A stretch of 64,000 bases of DNA from assembly GCA_000499405.2 (NCBI GenBank), contig HG738137.1:13199661-13263660 (forward strand), read 5' to 3'. The position numbers and the translations under genes are program-made. Under the pieces are notes generated by a model. It was given only the letters and a program-made list of their open reading frames with translations. It searched no databases and was not told the origin of the DNA. Of this stretch, positions 38,901 to 51,643 are shown in pieces; the stretch's first letter is position 1; every line of letters starts with the position of its first letter. The DNA comes from Onchocerca volvulus. Its lineage: Eukaryota; Nematoda; Chromadorea; Rhabditida; Onchocercidae.

Positions 38901-41317
38901 AATGAGAAACCTTAACCTTTAACCTTTCCACCTCAAGAATGTTACTTAAAATCATTCATATTTCCGTTTAACTATTTGCTCTCCAATTGACAATGAATTG
39001 ATTCAAAATAATCAATGCTGACACAATTCTACATTGATTATTTTATTATTCTTCCTTTTAAAACGAAAAATTCTTTCAAAACAATTAAAAAATTAAAATC
39101 ATTTCATTCATGATTTTATCAATCCAAAAATCTTCAACATTTTTTATAGATCAAAAATTATCTCTGATAATTTGATTATTTATCCCGGATTAATAATAAA
39201 GCGATTCGTTTTATTTATTTATTCCGTCATTTTTATTCATTTATTTTTTAATATACATCGCTTTTTAATTTTCTTAGATATAAAAGAAAGATTCTTTTGT
39301 CTTCAATTTTATTCTTTTTTCAAAAAAAAAATTCTTTCCTTGTTTTTTTCTTTTTTTTTAATCGTAGTCTATTAAAACTGGATTTTTTTTTTTTTTTTTT
39401 TTCACAGTGATCTCATAAAACACTTGCGGCAATCAAGCAGTTAAAGTTTATTTTAATCATACTGTGCATATATCCTTGTCATTAAAAATTGCATATTTCT
39501 ACTCAACTTTGATAATGAATAACGGTCGCAAGAAAATGAATAATTAATTAAATAAGAATTAATTGTGATTTATCATTATTTTTTCTTGTTTTTTTTTTCG
39601 AAATTTAAGCTATGAATTTTTCTCTTTTTATCAATCTTTTTCGGTTGTTTTTGTTGCCATGTAAGGCTGGTTTAAAATTAAAAAATAAGGGAAATAACAA
39701 CAACAAAAAAAAGGGAAACAGAAGTTTTAATAAATATTAATTATGATGTTATGTGAACATTGTCGTTCCAGTAATACGTCCGTCAAACAACAAAATCATT
39801 CCGCTGAATTTAAAATTCATCATTTATCGGTCGCAGCAGAATACATTAAGTTTTCTCCTAAAAATCAAATTATTTTATTCTTACTTTTCGAAATTTTATG
39901 GAGTGCCTTAAATTTTCGGATAATTACGACGCAATCATCAAACAGGAATTGTAATATATCAAAAATGAATAAATCAATAAGCATTAATAAATCTGCAAGA
40001 TATTAAAAAAAAGAAATAAAGTAAATAAATAACAAAGAAATGAATCAATAAATAAATAAATGAATAAATAAAAATGAAAATTTTTATGCCAAATACGATA
40101 TGCAAATTATTTAATTGATTATTGATTAATTTTCACTTACTAAATTATTAGTTACAATTCTTCAACGCATAATTTACATTCGTATATAATATAAACTATT
40201 TTATTGGAAATAAAAGATTATATTATTTACGATCAAAATAAGAAAAAATATTGTTTAATTCAAACACAATGCAATTACAATATGTCATTCCATTACTGAT
40301 TTGAGATTGAAAGTAATATGTTTTAAATATGATTTAATTAAACATTATGAAATGATTCGATATGCACATATTTATTGTCTTTTATTAGGTATTAAAAAAA
40401 TGAAAAAAAGAAGAAAAAATTTTTTTCAGATATAATTTTTCGTTTTCGAATTTCTCAATTTTTCTCACCAAATTTGCAAATGGATTTTTTGTATGATGCT
40501 AATTAACTATTCATCCGTATAATTTAATATAATTATCAAACATTTCAAAAGCACAAAAAAATGAATATAAACGTGATATTGAAAAGAGCAAAATGGTAAA
40601 TGCCTTAGGCGGTCCAAATATTGAAGACCATTGAAGTAGCACGAAATTCTTATATGTACGTTTCATATGGTCAGCTGTTTCTATTCAAATAATTCGGATG
40701 TAAAATTTTGAGTGGATTAATAATAGTAATTAGTACTTGCTTTACTTCAACACATAAAATTGCATTTATTATTATTATTTTTTTTTTCAAACACACTCCT
40801 TTCTTTCTTTCTCTCTTCTTCTGAAGTTTTTTAAAATTTGATTCATTCTTCATTGAATATATATATATATATATTTATAAAGACAGAGAGAGAGGAAAAA
40901 AAGGTGGTAGAAGAAAAAACAATTGTTTTTGAAAAAAATAAAAAAATAAAACCGGCTGAAATATAATTCATAATGAAACCCGCAGAAATGCTTTGACTAA
41001 CAAGTTGACCCTAAAGTGCTAATATTTGCTTGTTATCATTCAGCTATTTCTATTTAAGTATTTTCTTAAAAGATATGATAACCTGAATGGGCTAAGAAAC
41101 ATCGAAACATGGGAAACATGCAAGTATTATCCGAAAAATGGCATATTTATCGACTACTTTAATTTGTTGATTATTTTTTTTCTTCACCGGTAATAGTTTT
41201 TGTCTTTTTTCTTTCAATATTTTCTAAAAGTTATTTTTTTTGACGCACATGCATGCATAAATGCATAGATGTATCATCCACTATCTGCATGACCAATATT
41301 AATCTTTCACTTAAACT

Positions 41318-41877
41318 ATGAAATTATATATCAAACGTTCCAAATATTTGTTGAAAAGAACTCTTCTACTTGCATCGATTATGATTGCAATTAATTATTG
41401 CTTGATGACATTTAAATTTGTCAATTTTGAAAATTTATACCGTGAAATTATTCTATGCTTAAATGATTCCTTCTATATTATAAAAACAAATGCATTCAAT
41501 AAAATATAAATATTATTTTTCATATTTGATGAAATATGAAAATGATATTTGATTATTTTAAAACTAACATTATTTAATGATTAAATATTACTAACATCAC
41601 TAAATTTAAAATAAATAATTAAACTCATGCTATTTTCATAGGATTTAATGTCCAAATTTTAAAATACTACAGTTTTTCCCCTATGCAAATGGTTTGAAAT
41701 TTAATCCGAAACAAAAATTATGCAAAATCAAGAAAATGATAGAGAAACTGATCCCAAAAATATCCAAAACTTTCCAAAGAATACCTTTACCGTTTACTGA
41801 CAATCGCATATTAACTGATAAGTTAAATGAACTTATCAGATTTGCTCAAACCATTTTCCCTTTCAATTTCAATTTCA
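41318..41877 (+). CDS. Possible two-exon fragment, unknown
   Basis: A frame from the ATG at 41318 (MKLYIKRSKYLLKRTLLLAS) with a hydrophobic segment could end at a weak donor (GTCAAT) after TMTFKF-like residues near 41419 and join, in phase 0, an exon beginning after ACTACAG at about 41671. That second exon reads FFPYANGLKFNPKQK and later PLPFTDNRILTDKLNELIRF up to a weak donor near 41878. The second part has better coding character than the surroundings. No downstream exon was found and both donors are poor, so this may be chance. Confidence 0.2.
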
Positions 41878-44800
41878 GGTCACTCTTTCTTTCTATTTCG
41901 GCAAATCGTTTTTTTTTTTTTTCTCCTCTTATTTCGGCCATTCTTCGTTTTTTTTGATGACCTGTGCTAGAAATTATTCCTGCCGTACTAGCGATGTAAT
42001 TTTTTTAATGTCCTAAAGTTTTTGTTTTTAAAATGAAACTTGTTTTTCTTTTTTCTTAAGAAAGAATTCAAACTTGCGTGTAATTGATAGTCACTTCAAA
42101 TTGAATGAATGAATAGACAAAATTGAGAAGGATGGAAAAGGATGGTTGATATTATGCGACATTTTGAATTTCTATCAACAAAAGGGATGGAAAATAACAG
42201 TGAAATTTTTCAGATAATTGTAAATTCGAAACAATTTAGAATTATGCGAAGAACTGAAAAATATGAAACAATCAGAAATATTATAGCTTAATGTGCATTT
42301 AGTGCGAATCATTTCCGATACGATCCAGTCTTTTCTAACAGTTTTGAAGAAACTATTTTAAATGATTATCATCTCGACAAATAGAAGCTGTGAAATTTCA
42401 AAGAGTGCGGAATAACAATAAAAAAACATTATTAACTGTCATAAACATTATTAACCAAAAATTGAACGAACAAATTAGATAAAAACTGTAAGAAAGTATT
42501 ATCAAGTTGGAAAAAGGAAAATACAGAAATTGATAAAAGAAAAACTATGAAAAAATTCGAAATAATAACTCGCTTTTACATTTTTACTTTTCAGAATTTT
42601 TAGGAAATCAATTTTTTTCTTTTTTTTTTTTTGTTTCTTCAGTATTCATTACAAGTTTTCAATATTATTTAATTCCTTATCTGAATGTTAGCATATTACT
42701 ATGTCGAATCCGTAAAAATCTTGCATAGAATAACTAGAATTTCTAATACTTTTCAACTGACAATTGATAATCAATGCTAGTTGTATTTGTTTTCATTACA
42801 ATTAAATGATGATTAATTAATTAATTAAGAGTTATCCAGTCCTTATCCCTTTATTTATTTAAGAGCAATCATGAAATAATATTGAAATATATTTGAATGC
42901 GGAAGTTTTGCCATTTGCCTAAATGAAACATTACAAATTGCCACTTTAACTGAAAATTATCAAACTAGACGCACAAATTCACGTAACCATCATTCTTCCA
43001 CCCATTTTAACCTTTCTTTTTTTTCAACTTTTTTGCTATTCTTTGATTATGTACTTAGGAAATCATCGAAAGTCTTGAAATTAAACGACTGACAATCATT
43101 TTCATTACTAGTTATTTATTTATTTTCTTCTGTAAGTTGAAATAAAAAAAAAAAAAGAAACGAAAAATATTAGCATTCATTCTGATCAAATATGATGCAA
43201 TTGAGAAAAATTGGAAAAATTCAATACATTATCTAAGTTTTTTTTGATTCTGCAATATTTTTTTTTTTGGATTTTCAAATCTAACTAGTGCTTATTAAAA
43301 TATCATTGTGGCATATAAAATGTCTTAAATGATAATAATGATATCAGTATTCTAATATATTAGTTTAGTTGAGACAACTGATATTTTTTTAGAGAAAAAA
43401 AAAATGGAAAATGAAAATTATAGTTTCAACTCCATTTTCCATTTTATGATGTATCAAAAAACTCGAAACATAGCGAATCTATCATCAAACTCAGAAATCA
43501 AATTAAAAATGAAAAAATTAAAAATAAAAAAATTCATATTAAATGAAACTTTTTAGTTAATAAAAATTATTCGTATTAAAATAAATTGAATCAGACGATT
43601 CAAGTTGAATAAGAATGAATGATTTTAGTTAGATAATTAGAGTGAAAAATAATTTAGATTAAATGAGTTGGCTTTAAAAGGAGTCACATTAAATCATTCA
43701 AAATAAAAATGATCCAAATTAAATGAATAGACCTATTGGTTGAATTAAATAAATTAACTTATGACTTCAATTCTATTTTAAACTTCTGCATTCGAAAAAA
43801 AACTTATTTCTTTTCTATTATTATTTCAAGAATGAAAACTTGCAAATACTTGGCTAGCAAAATAAATTTTATTGTTTGATAATCTCATATAAATATTATT
43901 GAATATGCGAAAGAAAAATTAAGCACTTATTTTATATATTACAGTCATAATTATCCAAAGATTACTCCTAGCATTTTAAAAGAAAAAGAAAGCGACGAAA
44001 AAAAGAAAACGAATAATGATTCGTTTCGGAACAAATTACTCAGTAATGAATGAAAATATGAATAAAATTGCACTTATCATTATTATATTTAATGAACAAT
44101 ATCATAATGATGATGTATGAGATGACATTTTTCAATAATCTTAAACAAGAATTTTGTCGCAATAATTGCGACGAGATTGACAATATTCCTTGTAAACTGT
44201 TTGATTTCTCTTATAACGTTCATTTAAACCAATAAAAGATATCACGAAATTTACAAACAATGAGGACGAATGATTGACATTCTCGATAAGATAAATTTAT
44301 ATGATAAATTACATTATCAATAATTTATCTCTTCTTATCATCTAAATGTGAATAAATTGAAAAGTTGATGAAAAATATGATGATTCAAAATAGCACGAAT
44401 GATTAAAAATAAATATGATCGAAAAAATTAAAAATTAATGAGCTGAAGATAAGCAAGAATTATAAAATAATGTTCTTCTTTATTAGAATGACATCTAGTT
44501 CGTCTTATAAGAAAATTTTAAAAACTTAAAAAGAAAAAATTAATTACTGTTTTTAAATGTTGAAATGAAATTGTGAATAGCATAACCGGCTAATTTTTTA
44601 AAATTTAATGCATTGAAAATAATATTTATTATATTAATTAAATTTATGGAATGAATTTATCCAAGCAGAAATTAGAAAATAAACTTTTCAAGCGAGATCA
44701 ATTATAATATTATTTAAAATTATTTGTTATAATGCTTTGTAATTTGCCATCAAGTTATCAATTCTAAAAAGAATTTTTTCTTTCGTTTCGATCAACCAAA

Positions 44801-47229
44801 TTCTCTTAATTGAAAGAAGAATAATTAATACTGATTTGAACTCATATGATTCAAATTATGTTGCATCATTATAAGAAGCTTCAATTGGTTGCATTTTTGA
44901 TAAATTCCTAAACTGAATTGATAATTGTACTTCAAAAAATTACCCATAACAAAAGGTAGTAAAAAATGCGAGTCGATAAGTCGCTATGGTGATTTTATAA
45001 AAATGATTTTTGAAAACAGTTATTGATTAAAAAAAGCTGAAATAAATATTAATGCAATGCCTACTTATATTAGTTGCGTCATTTTTATTATCATCACGTA
45101 ATATTAGTGCGAAATATTACGCATTAACACGTAACGTGATCGATTATTCAAAGTTTCATTAAAAAAATATTTCAAAATTTGTCTATTCATGTCATTTATT
45201 TCAATCGTTAATGATAATTTCGTGCGCAAATCAGATTTAAATTCATTTTTTTTTATATGCCTTTTTCATTTCAAAATTATTGGAACAAAATATTGGCCAA
45301 GAAATTTGGATTAGAATATCAATTCCTTTTAATCTGACAATTTTGATTTCTTATATACCATACATTATTCTTTTCAAAATTTAACTTCTTTTTTTTCGCA
45401 TTCTTTTTATCTAACTTTTTTTTCATTTTTTGTTGTTTTTTCAGTCTTTTTTCTCATAACATGATTTTTTTAATCACAAATCGTTGATTGTCAGTTATTT
45501 ACAAAAAAAAAAAAAAAAAGCAAACAACTTGTTTTAAAAAAAAATGGGCAATTCTATAAGTTTTTCATATTGCCCTTTTAGCTACCGGTATATATATATT
45601 TCTTTTTCGAATGAAAAAGAAGGACAATGAGATAGAAAAAAAGCAAGATGAAAAAAACAAAAAAAAAAGACGAAAAAAGTTTAAAAAATTCGTAAATTTT
45701 TTTTTTTTGTTTGAGTATAATTTGGGTAATCAGAAAATATTTGGGTTTGATGAAGTTCAGTTGCGAATTTTAAATATCAGTTGTATTTCAATTTTTATTG
45801 ATGGTAAAGATTCATTGTTGATACTTCACTGTTAGAAATTGTCAAATCTGTAATTTCTCAAGGACAAAATTTTTTTTCGAATTCTTTCAAAAAATTTTTT
45901 ATCCTGTTACTACTGTTACTGCTGAAAAATGATCATCATTATAATCATCACGATGACAACGATGACTACTACTACGTCAATCTCTACTATTACTGTTATT
46001 TCCATTAATCGATTTACCGGTTTTTGGCTAGTCAAATTAGAATTTCAATAAAAGGAAATGAAAAGGCAGCAAGAAAAAAGTGCAACATGCAGTAAAAACT
46101 GGAAATGAAAAATTAAAAAATAGAAATAAAATTAAACGATAAAATTTTTACGATAAGATTTTCTATTGAATTGAAAAAGAAAAATAAATTATTCCGGAAT
46201 TTTTTCTTTTTGTTTACAAACCAGTTTTTTCGCCTTCTTTTTAAAAAAAATAATAATTCGGAAATTCTTTTGCAGATTACCTTACAAATTTAGACCATTA
46301 ATTAATTTTAATTGCTTTTTTTTTAATAGACTGAATTAGGATGAAATCTTTATTTTTTTCTTAGCTGAAAGAAAGAAGATAATCAAATAATTTCTTTTAA
46401 TGAATCATTTTCGTTTTTCTTTCCTCTTCTATTTGTATTTCATGTATTTACTATAGCACTTTTCCCTTCATCTTCATGAATTTTTTCCGAATGAAATGGT
46501 TAAATTTCAGCAAAAATCGCAAGTTAACAGGTTGCATTTTGAAGGTTATTGTTAAATTATCGCACAGACAAAACGACCATTTAACACCGTTTGATTTTGA
46601 TTTTTGAGATATACTTTGCCAAGTTTTAATCGAAACTTGTTGCATGAAATGTATTTTTCTGGGGAAAATAAACTCTCTTTTTTCTTTTGCAAGGATTTTT
46701 TCCATTTGAAATTAATTTCCATATATATTAATTGGACATTTTTTTAAAATTAATTAAAAAAAAGAATAACAATATATTGTTACTGAATCGAAATAAATGA
46801 ATGCAAACATCAATTATTTCCATTTATTTTAAAAATCATTGCTTAATTCCAATATTGTTATTTTGGAAAAAAATTAATTCTTCGATTAAATAGGAAATTT
46901 TTTTTTTTTGCATCTAATTTTCGGATCGAAATTTGAATTTCTAGAATAAGAGATTTTAACTTACGACTTGAAAATCAGATTTAACCAAAAAAAAAAAGAA
47001 ACACTTAAATACTTTTTGAAATTTTTATTTTTGATTAAAATGACTTACAGAATACGTTATAATAATTATCTATTTACTATGATTTTATCAATTTAATCAG
47101 TAAATAAATTTCAAAAATATGCATTATACAATGGATTCATTGATCATTTTAATTGAATTGATTCAAGATAAAATAATAGATCTTATCACGAATTTGTCAT
47201 CCTATCATATCATTGGTTAAAATTAATTT

Positions 47230-47613
47230 TTATACAAAAAATTCTTTCGATTGCAGAAATTTATCAAGGCGTGGCAATAACACATCACGTCTGCGTCCTT
47301 CTTGTCTAATTAAGAAAAAAAAAGAAAATTTTCTCTTTTTTTCTTGAAATGATTAATTTGCCTTCGTGTTATTTGATGAAAATGAATTGAACTTCAAACG
47401 TCCTAACGTGTTGGCATGCGCAAGTTGACGAATGATGCCTTGCAGATGGATTGACGGATAGTTGATGAGATAGATAGATAGACTGATAACAAGATGTTTC
47501 GATCGTTGAAACAAGTCAAAAGTCGTTATCAGCCGTGTTGTAGCATTTCGTAACAGGAATGTAAAAATTGTTGTCGAATTTTTTGTCGTTTTTTTTTTGT
47601 TTTTTTCTGCCAT
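47230..47613 (-). CDS. Candidate small basic protein, two exons
   Basis: Unrecognised. Exon 1 47613-47408 (MAEKNKKKTTKNSTT to RQLAHAN) and exon 2 47305-47230 (QEGRRRDVLLPRLDKFLQSK, then EFFV and stop) join across a split Thr codon (donor GTTAGG, acceptor TTAATTAG), giving 93 residues. The second exon and the end of the first look coding: Arg/Leu-rich and without the Asn/Ile/Lys bias of noncoding frames here. It is also possible that the 5' part of exon 1 is intron and that a short exon begins after CTGCAAG near 47443, with more exons upstream that I could not find. Confidence 0.4.
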
Positions 47614-48764
47614 TTTATTTGTAAAATTTTTTCTATCACGCACTGCTATTTTAGTTTTTATTTAAAACAAACTGTAAATTTAAAATATAATATGAAAAAA
47701 TGTGAAGAAAAAAGTACTGTAAATTTTGAAGTTAATTGATTGATAATGATAAATTCCGATAATCAATTAAGAGAAATTTAGCTGATATGTAAATATTAAG
47801 TTAAATAAATCGAAAAAATCTTGGTGCATATAGCTTATTATAACTGCAATTTTTTCGACATTTTTTCATACATGTCTTGCTTTGAATTTTATATTTCAAA
47901 TAATTGAGTAATTTTTGGAATACAAAAAATTTGCTGATGTATAGTTATAATTATAATTTAATATTTATTACAGTTAGAGGTTAAATTTGAAATGATCATT
48001 TTATTATTTTCCCGTCATTTTTTCAACGAGAATTTCGCCATTCTGTCCCTAAATAAATTTAAATTGACTTGAAATTTTTAGCGAAAGTTCAAGAACTGGC
48101 TTGATAAAAATGGAAAATAAATATTGTGGTAAGCATTGTGGAATTTCTTTTCACTAATTTGCGTATTGGATTCTACTGCTCAAAATCAAACATTTGAAAT
48201 AAACTTGGGAGTAAAGTCACTGCATTTTACACTACTAAGTGATATTCGAATTCATGCGAAAACTTTAAAAATAAATAGTGAAACTTCGATAAATAATTTA
48301 TGCAAATCTTGCAAGCGATGTCTGGGATAATTGGAATTCATTTCATTGCTAAGGTTATCCAATATCTCACTTAGCGCTATTTTAAACTTCTCCATTTGAT
48401 TAGGGAAAATGACGAAATATGAAAATTTACTTTTGCAAAATCATATCAAAGAGTTGAAATGTTGAGATATTTTAGTAAATTCGCATAAATTATGTTAATG
48501 AGTTGAAATGCGATCTGAAAACTACATCTGAAAATTAAAACACCTTAGATCTAAGATTACTTCTCATCCAGTCACATTCAATAATGATTGTTCATGGCAA
48601 ATTTGGATTTGATCAAGAAATTAAGGTCATTTTAACTAAAGAAATTACGACATTAAAACCAGATGTAGAAACTCAATATAGCTTTTATTGTTTCAATAAA
48701 AATCATTAAAATAATTATTAAAGTGCTTGCTAATAGAAATGGTGACTATTTATCATTCTGTACT
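47614..48764. other. Noncoding AT-rich stretch
   Basis: No exon, repeat or RNA gene is supported here. The open frame at 48136-48330 has no recognisable features. Confidence 0.4.
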
Positions 48765-49034
48765 CGATAAAAAATCTTGATCACTATGAAATCAATCAAG
48801 AAATCCTAAGCACTATGAATTCAACCAAAAAATCGCGCTTATTATGAATTCGATTTAAAATTCGAATTAATGGGAACTGGATGAAGAAATCCCGATTAGT
48901 AATGAATCAATCAGGAAATTCTAATCCTCTACAGATCAAAAAATTCCGCTTATTATGAACTCGATTAAGAAGTCATGATAACTATAAACTCGACTAAAAT
49001 ATCACAATCACTATGAAATCGATCAAGCAACCAT
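48765..49034. repeat. Degenerate ~31-nt minisatellite
   Basis: About nine poorly conserved units, each containing a version of CACTATGAAATCGATCAAG followed by AAATC and a short T/C-rich spacer. Clear units start near 48781, 48811, 48842, 48946 and 49011. Unit length varies from about 21 to 32 bases. Confidence 0.7.
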
Positions 49035-49761
49035 GGATAGTACAGATTTCTGATCACTAATTTACTATTTATCTGAATGCAGTAAAAAAATTTTCGTTTA
49101 TACATTATATTCAGTGATTCCAATGATCAAGTCAAATACTTCATTAATTCTACTATACTTTTTAATCGGTTTTTTGTCTGCGAACAATCTATCTATATAA
49201 ATAAAAATGTAAATGTTCGTTGTGGCTTTTGACACACGTTACAACTTCTTATTCGATTGCTTTGAAATTTCGATAAAGCATTGAAAAAAATGCGTGCTTT
49301 TATATAGGTATATCTATTTTTTTTTTACCTGCACGCAAGGACAAACATGCTTAGTGCCAAAAGGCCATAACGAAAGATGTGTTTCCCGCCAAAATTCTCC
49401 GATTAACAGGTAAACAAAATGAGATGAATCAAGCATTGATTCACTGCTAGGTAATAGTCGACAAATCTATGTAAATAAAAATGTAAATGCTACCTGTTAC
49501 TAATCACGGATCTACGGAAAGTTCTCCACCGATTGTTTTAAAATTTTGACCTAACCTTGTACTTTCTTTATGAGTAAATATGGTTACTTTTTTTCACGTG
49601 TCACGTCCGTGACAACTGAAAATAAGTGAGGAGGCGGAGCTTATTGGCTCCGCCTACCCTTTTTTCTGTCATTTTCCTTTTTCCTCCCATCTTTCTCTCT
49701 TCTTGATTAAAAGATACGGTTACAATAATAATAGAAATTAATCAATAATAAAAACAACAAT

Positions 49762-49762
<1 letters not shown>

Positions 49763-49815
<53 letters not shown>
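49763..49815. repeat. (AAT)n microsatellite
   Basis: About 17 uninterrupted AAT/TAA units, followed to about 49950 by imperfect AATAATAA-type sequence. The poly-Ile frame on the minus strand is a by-product. Confidence 0.95.
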
Positions 49816-49818
<3 letters not shown>

Positions 49819-49950
49819 GAATAACGAACAGAATAAATTATAACAAATAAATAATAATAAATAATAATGAATAATAATAAAGAATGCTGATTAATAATAA
49901 ATAATAATAAACAATAAATACTCAATAATAATAAATAATTCGAAAATCCT

Positions 49951-50477
49951 TTATAACTCTCAACGAGGGTCAGTGTCGAAGACCCTAGCGCGCCAACAAA
50001 GGTGCATCATCATCACGCGCTAAAAAAGGCGCCATTTTCCATCATTTTACATAGGAAAGTCAACGGGAGCGGTTTAATGCTACCACTCGGATTTTTTTAG
50101 TTTTCTTCTTTTTTTATTTTATAGTTCTCCCTTTTAGTCGTATTCTCCTTTTTTTGTTTAATAAATTTATCATTAGATTTGTTTTGTTGATATTATTGAT
50201 TTTTACTCTTGCGCAATAAATAATTTTTGATCATTTCTTTGTAACCCTCAATTAGGGTCAATGTCGAAAACTCTCGCGCGCCAACAAAAACGCATCATCA
50301 ACATGCACTAACAAGGGCGCCCTTTTCTATCATTTTAAATAGGGATTTCAATAAAAGCAGTTTAATATTTCCACCCGGGTTTTTTTCCCTTTAGCCTTTT
50401 TCTCCTTTTTTATTTTATAAATTTATCATTAGATTTGTTTTATTGATATTATTGATTTTATACTGCTGCACAATAAA
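49951..50477. repeat. Diverged ~260-290-bp tandem duplication
   Basis: Copy one runs about 49951-50219 and copy two about 50239-50477. Matched blocks include GGGTCARTGTCGAARACYCT, GCGCGCCAACAAA, ATCATTTTA and ATTAGATTTGTTTTRTTGAT. The offset is 288 bases at the left and 257 at the right, so copy one carries about 31 extra bases in the middle. Both contain an unusually GC-rich core for this region. Confidence 0.85.
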
Positions 50478-50881
50478 TAATAATTAATAATAAATAATGA
50501 TGAATAATAATATTGATAAATAATGGTAAATAACAATAAATAAAAATAATTAATAATAAATAATAAGGAATTTTTTGACTCCACCCCGTTCCGCGTCTTC
50601 ATGAGTATTAATAGCGCGAGATAAACTATTGCAGCTTCTAGATGATTATAAATATTTCTAGAGAATTATATATATATATATATATATATATTTAATGAGC
50701 ATGTCTATATAAAAATGATGGTCTATTCGAATACAAGGTTGTGTCAGAAATTTGAAAGCAGTCGGTTGAGAATTTCTTATGATTCCAATGGATACGTTTT
50801 TTCAATTTAAGAGATTGCAATTCCTAATTTGATGGACGTTTACATTCATGATCAACCATAGCTCAGAGAAAATCCTTACAG

Positions 50882-50992
50882 TTGTGTGGTTTAGATCAAT
50901 GGGTAAAATTTACGAAAAGAGGTAATTCAAAACACAATCTAACAGTAGAAGTCAGAGAGATAATTCTTAAATTGCTTGAACGAAATATTTGA
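50882..50992 (+). other. Exon-like frame inside Helitron cluster
   Basis: After a good acceptor (CCTTACAG) a 36-codon frame reads LCGLDQWVKFTKRGNSKHN, then LTVEVREIILKLLERNI and stops at 50990. The residue mix is coding-like and unlike nearby noncoding frames. It matches no family I know. It may be a captured host exon, a decayed transposon part or a host terminal exon whose upstream exons are outside the cluster. Confidence 0.35.
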
Positions 50993-51420
50993 TTATACCC
51001 TATCCTAACCTCGACATTTGTGCAACGCAATTACATTCCCCACAAATTAAAAATTAAACGAATCACATTTCTCACAAAGCAAAAAAAAAAAATGAAAAGC
51101 TTGAATTGCTCGCCTTAATTATTTAAAAGCATTTGCCCACTGGAGTGCAACGCATGTAAAAATTTGAAATCAATTGATGAATATTTAAGGACATGCGCGT
51201 ATTCGACTGCAACTTTCTGTCAAAATTTCAAAGCAATAGGTTAAGGACTTTCCGATACTTAAGATTTTGAATATGGATAATGTGTGCGTTTAAGAACTTA
51301 TGGAGGTTTAAAATTTTGGGCAAATGAACATTCTATTTATATAGATTAGCTGGAGCCGGAGACGCGAAGCGTGGTCGGCTTCCATAGATAGCTGGCGAGC
51401 ATGGCCGATCCAGCTAATAA

Positions 51421-51545
51421 TCTATATAAATGTAAATTTTCGTTGTGGCTTTTGATACAACGTTGTATTCGGATAGGTGCGTGTTTTTATATAAGAATAT
51501 CTACTTTTTTTTTCTACCTGTCACATCTGTGACAAGTCAAAATAA
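51421..51545 (+). mobile_element. 5'-end fragment of another Helitron
   Basis: Starts TCTATATAAATGTAAATTTT three bases after the preceding 3' end. It shares CGTTGTGGCTTTTGATACAA and the TGTCACATCTGTGACAA segment with the copy at 49466-49620, then loses similarity at about 51545. Confidence 0.75.
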
Positions 51546-51643
51546 ACGAACGGACATTTTTGTTTATACATCATTCATTTATTGTAATCAGTAAGTATAT
51601 CTATTATTACATATAGCATCATTTTATTTCAGAAATGGATATC

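Larger units (their letters stand above)
34315..47229. other. 13-kb gene desert
   Basis: The first kilobase is the collagen promoter region. Beyond it I found no gene with domain support. Contents are poly-A/T tracts, a TTC microsatellite (35880-35945), short TA runs (about 40858), a 13-bp inverted repeat (43401-43413 with 43433-43445) and one low-confidence exon pair near 41318-41877. Open frames at 36360, 37798, 39743, 45611 and 46451 lack splice or domain support. Confidence 0.45.
49192..51417 (+). mobile_element. Helitron cluster with TC and CTAA ends
   Basis: Two 5' ends (TCTATATAAATAAAAATG at 49192, preceded by A; TCTATGTAAATAAAAATG at 49466, preceded by AAA) are followed at 51414-51417 by a CTAA 3' end before T. 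The 3' end carries the GC-rich block GGAGACGCGAAGCGTGGTCG and an AGCTGGA/TCCAGCT inverted pair. Sequence after the first 5' end (GTGTTTCCCGCCAAAA, then ACAGGTAAACAAAATGAG) matches the copy at 1067-1110. Either one element of about 1.95-2.2 kb or nested and partial copies are present. The interior has no recognisable transposase; it holds an AAT microsatellite, a diverged tandem duplication and one exon-like frame. Confidence 0.65.

Noticed and set aside
39743..40006. 87-residue plus-strand open frame starting MMLCEHCRSSN
   Set aside because: No recognisable domain despite two early cysteines, and no promoter or splice evidence.
46451..46705. 84-residue minus-strand open frame
   Set aside because: No domain, no splice context and no neighbouring exon; plausible chance frame.
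48765..49034. Possible CRISPR-like array
   Set aside because: Units are tandem, degenerate and lack unique spacers of constant length; the DNA is eukaryotic.
49707..49925. Poly-Ile open frame on the minus strand
   Set aside because: It is a translation of the AAT microsatellite.
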